Positions 20,901 through 27,921 of a stretch of DNA of 57,981 bases are shown here, in pieces. The stretch lies in assembly GCA_000310025.1 (NCBI GenBank), contig FN649734.1, positions 4,780,168 to 4,838,148 on the forward strand, written 5' to 3'. How positions within the stretch are numbered: the stretch's first letter is position 1; each line of letters starts with the position of its first letter. Below the pieces are notes generated by a model, which had not been told where the DNA came from, ran no database searches, and saw only the letters and a program-made list of their open reading frames with translations. The DNA comes from Ectocarpus siliculosus. Lineage: Eukaryota > Sar > Phaeophyceae > Ectocarpales > Ectocarpaceae. The position numbers and the translations under genes are program-made.

Positions 20901-23847
20901 AGGGGGCGGGGTCGATGGGTACGGAAGAGACCGCAGAGATGCTGTGGCAGGCTAAACGTGCCACGGGGGATTACCACGATGCAATGACAGACAAGATGTT
21001 CATGGAATGGCTTGAACGGCGCCTGGCACCGGCCTTTAAGGCCAAGTATGGCAACAAGAAGATGATTCTTGTTCTCGATAACGCATCGTACCACCACGGG
21101 TATGACGCAGAGGTGGGGGTTCCTGAAAGCAACAGTAAGGGGTACAACACTGCGCTTTTGCGCAAGTACAAGTGCAGGAAGATTACCGTGGAGCGAGAGG
21201 TGACCAGTAGCGCAGGTGTACGGAGCAAGAAGTATACCTTCCAGGTACCAGCCACTGGCACGTTTCCCCAGGCGAATTCGAAGTGCGGTAAGGGTGTTAG
21301 CGGCCCCGAGGTAGCGCTGGCAACGCGAGCGTTCTTTCAGCTCAAGCATCCCACGAAGCTCATGGAGAAAGTGGAGACGTTCATGAACGGGCGTGGTTGG
21401 CAGCTGATTTGGACCCCCCCGTACATGCCGAGTTTCCAGCCGATCGAACTGTTTTGGCAGCACGGCAAGCAGTATGTGAGCTTTAACTTTAAGACGAAAC
21501 GCACGATGGCAGAGGTTTGGGCGCAGGTTCGGAAAGGGTGGTACGGAGATCCCACGTGGGAAGGGCAGAAGGGGGGTTGGAAACCGGCGGACTGTAGCAA
21601 GCTCGTTGCACACGCCGTTAAGGAGATGAACAAGTGGGTTGCGAGTGACCCTGTTCTCAGAGGTCAGATGGGCGCTCTTGAAGAGATCCCCGAGTCGTAC
21701 GAAGATGATGCTCCTGGGCACAACGACATCGTACACGATGATGGCGTCGAGGCCCAGGAGCAGCTTGAGTTGTCTGCCGAATTCATGGAGTGTATGGGTG
21801 ACGAGGATGCCGACGGTGATGCAGAGGTGTAGACATCAACAAAATTGCAACTGGTTTTTGTTGCGTTGGATTATTGGCGTATTGGCGTTTGCTTTCAGCA
21901 CCTGTATCATGCAGGGGTCCTCTCCCCTTAGTCAACGTGGTGTTCTGATTCATTGCATGTTGCAGATTCCAAGGGAATGAGAGTTGTATTTTATGTTTTC
22001 ATTCGTTCTGTGTGGTGTCTTGCAGCTCAATCGTCAACGACCAAGGTTGACGTGTTGCGGTCGATAATACATGGGATTTTTTTTACACCACCAACATTTC
22101 TTTCAGCATTTCTTTTCTCGCATGGGGATCTCAATGATGCGGTTCGTTTGAGCTGTGGGTGGTGGACATAAGCAGCCATTTGCCCAAGATACCAAACAAC
22201 CTGGGCCAAATTTACCGCTGCCGCCAAGGCCAAATTTCGGCACATGTGGCGATTTCTCTTCGGAAAAAGTTTTTTTTTTCGGCGTTGACACTGCGGTTCA
22301 TTTAAGCCATCGTGGGCTGACATGCATGGAAAAATGGCCGAGATATGCTAGGATTCGCGCCATATCTAGAATCTACCCCATGGGGTAAAAAATGACAAAA
22401 TGAGGCGTTTCTCTGTGGCATCGCCGACATTTTTTTTTTTTTTTCTTCACCGTAATCACCTGTTCCATACGGTTCGTTTAAGCTATAGATCGACACAATT
22501 GACCTTATATTGCTCAACCAGCTGCCAAGGACCTGAATACTATGTTCCTCCGTAATATGTGCTGTTCAATAAACGCTCCCAAGCTGCATTGCCTTTCGTT
22601 TTGCTAAGGTTGATCAAGAGTTTGTTGATGTTTCAGAGGCAAACACCAAAACCTGAAAACCTGACCCCTCCCGCTCGCGGGAGACGATCGAAACTAACTG
22701 AGTACGGCTGCTAGCGCTAGTCTCACCAGCCTGTCCTGGACCGTCTTGCATTCGGGGCACGAGCGGTCCTTGAGGAGAACCCGGCTCCTCATCGCGCACG
22801 TGGAGCACCTGCCGCGCGAGCGTGCAAGTGGTCACGAGACCAGAAACACAGACAACAACTCGAGAAGTAAGGCTTGCTGCAAAGTCCCGGAGATATGGCG
22901 GACACATCCTGAGTGCACGCCTACCCGACCTTTTGGAGATCATTCCGTCTCATGCTCCCTCCCCCGCACCCCACCCCAGACGTATTTCTTCCTCGCGCAT
23001 GCAGGTGCCGCGTCTCAAATCTTACCCCATCTCCGACCCCGCATCAAGTTGTCCTGTTCGCTCACCGTCCGGGGTGATTGCACTCGCCCACGGCGAAATA
23101 TTCCATCTCGTTCGCGCACACAATGCAAAGAGGCCGCCCTCCCTCTTCTTCCTGATCCACCGCTCCGCTGCCGCTGCCGCCGCCGCCGCCGCCGCCGCCG
23201 CGACCCGCCCCGCGGGAACTGCTATTCGGGTTTCTGTTGCGAGCGGCGTTACCGCGGTCCCCCCTGCCCCTGCCCCCGCCCCTACCCTTCGAACCACTCC
23301 GCCCTCCCCTCTTTGACCCTCCTCTCTTGCTGGGGTTGCTGTTGCTCCCCTGCTGGTGGCCAACCAAAGTAGAGCACAAGGTCGCAGCCAAGGGTCGCTT
23401 CGGTGGAAGAGCGGGGGGGGGGGGTTATATTCCGTCATGTCGCCCACAGGGGCCGGGTCTACCTGTCTACTTGATGTACAGCAAGTTATACTCTGTAGAA
23501 ATGTACACCACTCTTTTATTTGAGTTTTATTTGAAAGGGCGAATCACCTGTTGCAGCTCTGCCTGGGTGTCCTCGCCATCTGTGTGGGGAGGTGCTGTGG
23601 CGCCGTCCCCTCCTCCGTTGCGGCGGCCGGTTTTTCGGCGGCAGTCATTGTTGGCCTTCGCTCTACGGCCACCTCTGCCGCCGTTTCTTGTGTCGTTGTC
23701 ATCTTCGGGGTGGCCTGACCGAGGGCGGGCGGAAGGGGCGGACGACGTTGTAGTAGTAGTAGCAGCAGCAGCAGCGGAGGGCACGAAGGTGCTTGCTGCG
23801 GCTGACAACGGTGCTGTTCCTGCAGCTCCGTTGCCTCCAGCGGGCAT
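6441..23847 (-). CDS. ZNF598: ZNF598/Hel2-type RING E3 ubiquitin ligase with R3H and RanBP2 zinc finger
   Basis: Family members ubiquitinate 40S proteins on collided ribosomes to start quality control. Nineteen minus-strand exons join in consistent phase, ~1402 aa: 23847-23548, 23349-23066, 22808-22727, 20566-20368, 19564-19393, 18515-18432, 17893-17773, 15518-15374, 15112-14712, 14388-14290, 13925-13810, 12906-12810, 12226-12125, 11170-11069, 10636-10393, 9666-9234, 8923-8777, 8566-7955, 6909-6441. The N-terminus is RGG-rich. The RING is C175-x2-C178 ... CNHPGRCSTC ... CPEC (212-215). Zinc-finger pairs follow as in Hel2: FLCQLC (304-307), CRFCNKRFFD (340-349), H356/H361, CHLC (364-367), H385/H390, C393/C398, H416/H421. 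AFPSLP is at 522-527. An R3H motif RKAAH (703-707) continues HYGLVTQSYDLEPKRYV. Low-complexity acidic stretches and a coiled coil lead to a RanBP2-type finger, W1359, C1361, C1364, N1370, C1384, C1387. Intron 6 uses a GC donor. Least certain: exon 2 start (23349 or 23352) and exon 15 start. Confidence 0.88.
7165..7710 (+). mobile_element. ~540-bp interspersed repeat, right inverted copy (ZNF598 intron 18)
   Basis: Plus-oriented partner of 4761-5350. It ends GGCATGCACGACTATGAGTA followed by a C-rich stretch. It lies inside intron 18 (6910-7954) of the minus-strand ZNF598 gene. The two copies point outward with their poly-C ends, and the final exon of the gene lies between them. Confidence 0.65.
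8949..8980 (+). repeat. (CAG)n microsatellite, ZNF598 intron 16
   Basis: About ten CAG units just beyond the acceptor of exon 17. On the transcribed strand this is a CTG run acting as part of the pyrimidine-rich region; it is not coding. Confidence 0.9.
9811..9853 (+). repeat. (GA)n microsatellite, ZNF598 intron 15
   Basis: A long GA run, preceded by GAGAGGGAGAGAGGGCGG. On the gene strand it is CT-rich and lies upstream of the exon 16 acceptor at 9667. Confidence 0.95.
10880..11037 (+). repeat. CAG/CAA compound repeat, ZNF598 intron 14
   Basis: Imperfect CAG, CAA and AAC trinucleotides over about 160 bp, giving poly-Gln, poly-Asn or poly-Val frames with no other protein signature. It lies between exon 14 (ends 11069) and exon 15 (starts 10636). 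Confidence 0.9.
13021..13130. repeat. 21-bp minisatellite, five units, ZNF598 intron 11
   Basis: Units of the form GGTCCCTATACAACGCCGGT are repeated head to tail with few changes. There are no unique spacers, so this is not a CRISPR array. The minus strand reads as a repeated YRDLPAL peptide, a by-product of the 21-bp period. Confidence 0.9.
15515..17407 (+). CDS. Non-LTR retrotransposon reverse transcriptase, 5'-truncated
   Basis: The reading frame gives 630 residues. The first ~15 codons are read from host intron and exon sequence. Homology to LINE reverse transcriptase begins at about ITLLNTVGKVFCKLLNDRI, then GQAGFRQKRG, FFLDVKKAYDTVWR, QGVPQGCTLSPTLFQVFIN and the catalytic box FADD (186-189). 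The thumb part has TYLGVEIAKDCSWNAH. A C-terminal Cys/His cluster CDCGFEC ... VHVVAEC (512-528) resembles zinc knuckles of I/Jockey/RTE-like elements. The endonuclease and the start of the RT domain are missing, as in 5'-truncated insertions. The body has no internal stop, so the insertion is probably young. It lies antisense to ZNF598 in intron 7. Confidence 0.9.
   Translation: MPVFVEAIKVTPPPNRVITLLNTVGKVFCKLLNDRIVGVLEKKRSISEGQAGFRQKRGCVDHAFTVGRIIQGRKRAGKRTYCFFLDVKKAYDTVWRNGLWKQLSKYGIKGKMWRVLKKMTECTKSAVMLDGELSKFFDIEQGVPQGCTLSPTLFQVFINDLLEVVEAVRKGVKAGDTETSVSGMLFADDFVGMSDTPEGLQLQIDAAKKFTDKWRLSANVTKSAVMVCNEGREEPVEHRWKWGIEEIAVVDQYTYLGVEIAKDCSWNAHMSKVAEKGKARAGKLHPILANRHLDTRIKLTVLKSVIVPPLEYAGEVWEGNKKVVKELEAAQMKAAKIILGCSKRTSNAAVRAELGIQSLRSGRDVRKLTWQYRMCGMGEERLPKIVWEAKWANKKRGRQPTEWVKVVEDVWKGLDIDEDETLETEGLQGFKKKISVACAEREEQNLRKETKDKEGLQVYGMLKEGIGFKDYLHGPMDAGTKLKVKFRTGDIGLRERRRRHRTVDDEDDKFKCDCGFECEDSVHVVAECPWYEKEREVYMTELGRIQGTYREMFEAWNREERTVAVLGSRKWFEKAGSDIGRIDRLGKKFLSHLWQSRKERLTIGDRSCGNNAPSFGGRVVNGLTVKACKA
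15543..17430 (+). mobile_element. LINE insertion in ZNF598 intron 7
   Basis: The reverse-transcriptase ORF is followed by the shared tail GGCATGCAAAGCATAAGAGT and a run of C then AACAG (17413-17430). A similar C-run plus AACAG lies at the 5' edge (15546-15562). The 5' junction is only about 25 bp from the acceptor of exon 8. I could not define an unambiguous target-site duplication. Confidence 0.75.
17443..17502 (+). repeat. Second copy of the LINE tail module
   Basis: GACCCGTGGTCTATGGTCTA, then AACCGCTACAGCATG and ATGAGTACTCCCTCCC. It follows the LINE end directly and repeats the same tail motif, as if a second tail had been added or an older element lay there. Confidence 0.6.
17524..17650 (+). 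mobile_element. Short SINE-like element, second copy
   Basis: CCAGCTTCTGGTTCATC, then AACCCGGCAAATCGCC, CGTCCCGGCATTCGAGGCCA and GAGTATACCCTCTCC. It is the same element type as 2808-2954. Together with the LINE and the tail copy it makes three elements of one tail family in a row. Confidence 0.6.
17895..17985 (+). repeat. CAG-rich repeat next to ZNF598 exon 7
   Basis: An imperfect CAG tract. On the gene strand it is a CTG tract that runs directly into the exon 7 acceptor (GCTGCAG at 17894) and probably serves as its polypyrimidine stretch. Confidence 0.85.
18237..18299 (+). repeat. (CTC)n trinucleotide repeat, ZNF598 intron 6
   Basis: About 18 CTC units with slight decay at the end. It is non-coding and lies within the intron that begins with a GC donor. 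Confidence 0.9.
20570..21832 (+). CDS. DDE-superfamily (Tc1/IS630-like) transposase fragment
   Basis: The frame is open from 20327, but everything before about 20567 is antisense to ZNF598 exon 4, so the element-derived part starts near here. It shows a catalytic-core layout: MDESF (first Asp at 20678), ILVLDNASYHH (second Asp at 21077) and PYMPSFQPIELFW (Glu at 21446). The last block is the DDE_3 signature (PxxSPxxNPIE-like). About 122 residues separate the second Asp from the Glu; mariner and IS630 have about 34, so a large insertion is present. The N-terminal helix-turn-helix part is absent. No internal stop. It lies in intron 3 of ZNF598, antisense to it. Probably a 5'-truncated or defective copy. 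Confidence 0.75.
   Translation: MHLVSDDRKARIRRFLVEMSAALTQEEKEEAVIVYMDESFCHQLHGSAYSYFLTDDDGVVQDGMGRTSGKGLRMIMVHAITKGGALAAVDENNFPIPEGWFKPKDKGKGRQGAGSMGTEETAEMLWQAKRATGDYHDAMTDKMFMEWLERRLAPAFKAKYGNKKMILVLDNASYHHGYDAEVGVPESNSKGYNTALLRKYKCRKITVEREVTSSAGVRSKKYTFQVPATGTFPQANSKCGKGVSGPEVALATRAFFQLKHPTKLMEKVETFMNGRGWQLIWTPPYMPSFQPIELFWQHGKQYVSFNFKTKRTMAEVWAQVRKGWYGDPTWEGQKGGWKPADCSKLVAHAVKEMNKWVASDPVLRGQMGALEEIPESYEDDAPGHNDIVHDDGVEAQEQLELSAEFMECMGDEDADGDAEV
22135..22500. repeat. Diverged tandem repeat downstream of the transposase
   Basis: The motif GCGGTTCGTTTGAGC recurs with changes at about 22140, 22292 and 22469, each followed by a T-rich or A-rich stretch, so the spacing is about 150-180 bp. No coding signal. 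It is probably the 3' non-coding part of the DDE element or a separate satellite-like repeat. Confidence 0.55.
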
Positions 23848-25722
23848 GATTCTTGAGCGATGTATCCCAGTCTGTCAAGCTCAGTCGCTGAGATGCCTCT
23901 TGCCACAGCAGCGTTCAGAAAGATGGATGGTTCTCGATCAGGAGCAACGTGACCACCCCTTTTGTATCTCTCTACTCTATCTCTCTTTCTCCCTCTCGCG
24001 TCGTGTATATAAAGTATGCTTCGCCGTGAGACACGAAATGATAACACAAAGCAGGGTTTGCTGGAGTCCCTAAAGCGAGGAGCGTTCCAAGGAACGACGC
24101 CTTCAGTTGCGGAGCCCCCTTTGGGGGTTAGAGATAGATCGTAGATCGGTTCTCTTGGTCCTCAAGCACCACCCACTGGCATACCAAGGGCGATATTGAT
24201 TGAAGCTGAAAGGACAATGAGCCGCAAGGGAAGTAGCGCCTCTGGGGTGAGTCCGCGCGGATGTGAATCCTAGAAAGTAAGGCAAGAAAATAGAACTACT
24301 TTCAAGTTATTGACTGCAAGTCGACAGTCCCGTGGGCGTGATTCCAAACATCACACACCAAACACACAACACACCCTGATGTAGATGTAGCTCTATCAAT
24401 GTGTTTACCCTTGTGCCCCTCCCGCACCACAGGAAGATAACTCTTGTTATCGGAAAGGGTTTTGAATTGCATGATACATTGTCTGCAACATTCCAATTGG
24501 CAACCCAAGATTTCCGGTCGGGCTGGGGAGGAGGTGTGGCGTACCCCAGAAAACGGCAGTAGCACCGCATACTTCAAAGCCAACCCGCCAGCCGACCGCT
24601 GTGGTCCATGTAGACATCTTCTAAATACTTGAAGTGTATTGTAGTCTAGAAGCGTCGACGTTTGTAGCCAAATTCTCGCACGGGCAGGTGTGTCGGTGAC
24701 AAATGGCAGAGTCTGAGGCATCATCGACGCTGACCTGTGTTGAAACTTGAACGCGTTTGAAGCTGTTGGTACTCTCACTTCTGGATGTACATACATGTAC
24801 GTAGCAGTATTGTAGTAAGAAAAGCAACGGCGAAGGAGGTATTGACGTTGCACGTTGCACACAATCTTTGATCCGCCACCCTTCAATCTTCCCGCAACGA
24901 AGTCCCGAAACGTTCCATTCAGGTGAAACTGCTGTGCCGTTGTAACATGGTAGTGCTCTTTGGAAGGCGCATGCTACTGTTGCGTGATCAAGCACGGGGT
25001 TGGACATTGTGGAGAATGGAACAAGTTGTTGATAGGATTGCCAAGACTTGTGCTCCGAGTTGCTTGCCGACACAGATGACAGCATCTGTTTGTGTAGCCG
25101 TCTTTTCGTCGTGTCGTGATCGTGCTTGACCAAGTTCGTTCGGTCTTTGAAGCCTTGAAGACGCCCTTTTGAACATTGTAAAGTTGTAAACCATCGCGAC
25201 TGTCTACGCATACATGTAGACAGTCAACCGCTCGGGAACTTCCTCGGACATACGAAAAGATAGACAACACCAACACATTCACCAACACACATGTCTGGTG
25301 TATCTTCTAGCACTCAGCACAGCTAAATAGAGAGAGGTCTTCGTCGGGTATACTAACCGTCACCTGCAGGTTCTACGTACGGTACGGTCTCGCTTCTCTT
25401 GGCGAAGAGCTCCGATCCAGCGTCACACCTCTGTGATATATGCCAAAAAAAGTGCTGAACAAAAGGTTTCAGCGATCTTCCCTTCAGCCTACTCACCTTG
25501 ATAGTGCCGTTACACTGCAGTCAGCCCAACATTGGTAAATATGGTGGAAACATATACCTTGCTCGAGATTCGAAGGGTATCAACGTAGTCGCTGTCAGTT
25601 GTCGACGTTCACCAACTTGATAGACGACCGGCACGACAGGGGTAGGGTGACATGCGAATTCGTGCATGAAAAAAGTGTCATGTACTGGGAAAAAAGTGTC
25701 ATGTACTGGCAATACGCAGATC
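23848..25722. other. Divergent spacer between ZNF598 and YjbQ
   Basis: About 1.9 kb without a supported exon; it must contain both promoters. A TATA-like block lies at 24003-24013 (minus strand TTTATATACAC), about 160 bp upstream of the ZNF598 start codon; this is a weak candidate only. ORFs in 24300-25200 have no recognisable domain and no matching splice structure. Confidence 0.5.
25668..25711 (+). repeat. 20-bp direct repeat upstream of the YjbQ start
   Basis: AAAAAAGTGTCATGTACTGG occurs twice in tandem just 5' of the predicted start codon at 25723. It could be part of a 5' UTR or of a short upstream ORF. Confidence 0.8.
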
Positions 25723-27733
25723 ATGACTGGCAAACCTTCCTGGGCTCAGCGAACCGTCACCGTTACGGCGCCGTCTCGGGGATGCCATCTCATCACAAGC
25801 GAGATCGTTCGGCAGATGCCCGAGCTCAGGGAGTTCAAGGTTGGCATGGCCAACGTGTTTCTTAAGCACACTTCCGCCTCAATCACACTAAACGAGAATG
25901 TGAGACACGAGTGCTGCAGGGAGAGATATGTTTTTTTTGGGGGGGGGGGGTACTTTGAGTGAAGGCTCGGCTCTGTTGTGATGGGTAGTCAATCTTTGGC
26001 ACGACCTGCTCAAAATTCCCGCAGTCTTCACCACGCCGGTCGCCCCGGTAGCCTAGTTGGTATCGTCGAAATTCCTCTAGTGGCCAGGGTCAGGGGTTCG
26101 AATCCCGGCGCAAGTGAACTTTTCTTGCAAATTGAGTTTTTCTCTCGCATCGGTTCCCTGGCCTGGGTGGAAAGCGCTACTGTAGTTCGTGTTTACACAG
26201 AGGGAAGAGGGTGCGGCACCCTTCTCGCATTACCAATCGAAGGAGCACGGCAGGAGGGGTGCGTAGGGGGCCTCAGGGAGAGGAACCCTACTGTGTGACC
26301 ACGGATTGGAGTAAATGGTACAAATGCTCTGATTGGTGATTTGACGTGAAGACAAAATAAGAAAAGCCTTCCCGAGGTCTTGCCAAAACATCGATCGATG
26401 CACGGGCGTATTGTTTATCACCCCACACGTGTTTTTTCCCCGTCCAAATCTATGGTTCAACCATTAATTTATCGATTGCGTGCTCACAATTCATTTTTTC
26501 GGCATTTGTGCAGGCAGACCCTGACGTGAGGACGGACATGGAAGCAGCGCTCAACGGTGCGTGGCGGACTGTAGCACTTTCCACGCCCATTTGCACTACG
26601 AGGGGCGGTCATGGCCAAGCCGAAATTGTTGACTAAAGACAATGCTAACATCTCAAAGACAGCTTTCAAAAGAGGTTGGATACTCTTGGGCTTCCTTTCT
26701 GCATGCATGCGACGAACCGCAGCTGGGAAACGCTGGCTGTTGATAACTTGCGTCACTACCGGGACACGAGACTGGGTGGCGACGCAAGAGCAAACATCCT
26801 CTCTCTTAGTCGCGATGCCGGCCCCGAGTTCAATAGCTACGTCTGCGGAGCTTGAGTGATTCTATTCTGTATTCTGTCATATCCCTTGTCCGGGAATATA
26901 TTCTGCCGTTCATGTGCCGTCCGCACCTTTTTTCCGAATATGTTTTTTCGTCCCTGTCTGTGGCAGAGATTGTTCCGGTAAAGTGGCATCGCGAGATGTT
27001 CACCCACGTTCTGGAGGGGCCGGATGATATGACGGGACACGTCAAGGTACCTGAATGGGAAAGCCCGATTACTACTTCTCACCTGTTCTTGAGTGCTAAC
27101 CGAATCCGACGTTATGTATAAATGTACAAATCCGTCGGATTGTTTCTGTCGTCATAGAGCGCAGACTACATTAGTTCGGTCGCGCGAACTCTCTGGCAAG
27201 AATCGCGGACGACCATTGCTGAGGAAAAGGGCAGTTTTATCTATTTTCCTCAGCTGCAGTAGCTCGTCCCTCTGTTTTGGTAAACCCTGCGTCCAACCCA
27301 GCCCATTCTATATATGCATCCCATGATGATTCGGTCGAAACATCCTATGGTGTATCCCACGGTGATTCGGTCGAAGCGGTCGAAGCTTCGTACTATCTAC
27401 GAGACTGTGTTGGTATCGCTGGCGGGCCGAAACGCACTTGGGTGCATCTTCGCTTTTGAAATCACTGCTCCTTCCCCCGGACTAATGATCTCTCTTCTCT
27501 CATTCTTTCGGGTTTTTCCCCTTTTTTCCCTTCCTACATTTCCTGCCCGCTAACCGTCTCTCAAGAGTTCTTTGGTTGGAGCGTCGATAGACATCCCCGT
27601 GACTAACGGCAAGCTCGCGCTGGGGACCTGGCAAGGCGTATATCTCTGCGAGCACAGGGACAGCGGCGGCTTCGGGGGTGGACACGCCCGGAATATTGTC
27701 GTCACGGTACAGGGCCTCACCAACGATGGCTGA
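25723..27733 (+). CDS. yjbQ: YjbQ/UPF0047 family protein (secondary thiamine-phosphate synthase-like)
   Basis: Bacterial YjbQ has a weak thiamine-phosphate synthase activity; the eukaryotic role is not settled. Four exons agree in phase: 25723-25899, 26514-26556, 26967-27046, 27566-27733; 155 residues against a family norm of about 130-140. Signatures: VFLKHTSASITLNEN with His49, then ADPDVRTDMEAALN, the metal-site block HREMFTHVLEGPDDMTGH (81-98), SSLVGASIDIPVTNGKLALG, then GTWQGVYLCEHR (120-131) and the C-terminal strand NIVVTVQG. All expected conserved residues appear present, so the product should be active. The start is the first Met before the family core. A short upstream exon is possible because CAG precedes the ATG by three bases. 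A SINE-like element sits in intron 1. Confidence 0.92.
26037..26325 (+). mobile_element. tRNA-derived SINE-like element (YjbQ intron 1)
   Basis: The head has RNA polymerase III promoter-like boxes: TAGCCTAGTTGG at 26049-26060 (A box) and GGTTCGAATCC at 26095-26105 (B box), 46 bp apart from start to start. The middle does not fold into a proper anticodon arm, so it is not a working tRNA. The tail (26215-26320: AGGAGGGGTG, GCCTCAGGGAGAGGA, GTGTGACCACGGATTGGAGT) recurs at 29881-30010 and, more diverged, at 43907-44035. Confidence 0.65.
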
Positions 27734-27921
27734 CGCCAAACACTCAGCGGGGTCGTGACGAACCAATCAGATCAGCATCGTTCCCATTTGGTCTCACCAC
27801 AGAAAGCAGGGCCTCACCAACGATGGTTGACGCCATAACATTCAGCGGGGGCGTGACCAACCAATCGGATTGCGTTTGATGTGTAAAGCAGCATGGTTCC
27901 CGTGTAGTCTCACCACAGACA
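27710..27921 (+). repeat. 97-bp tandem duplication spanning the YjbQ stop codon
   Basis: CAGGGCCTCACCAACGATGG at 27710 is repeated at 27807, and the similarity continues through the 3' UTR to the CTCACCACAGA motif ending near 27803 and 27918. The second unit keeps the same final codons QGLTNDG followed by TGA. Confidence 0.9.

Noticed and set aside
22135-22500. Missing ZNF598 exon between the RING exon and 20566
   Set aside because: No frame here gives zinc-finger or family motifs, and exon 3 joins exon 4 in phase without it.
26041-26115. A tRNA gene with A and B boxes
   Set aside because: No anticodon stem-loop or seven-base acceptor stem can be drawn. The box-like motifs belong to a SINE head.
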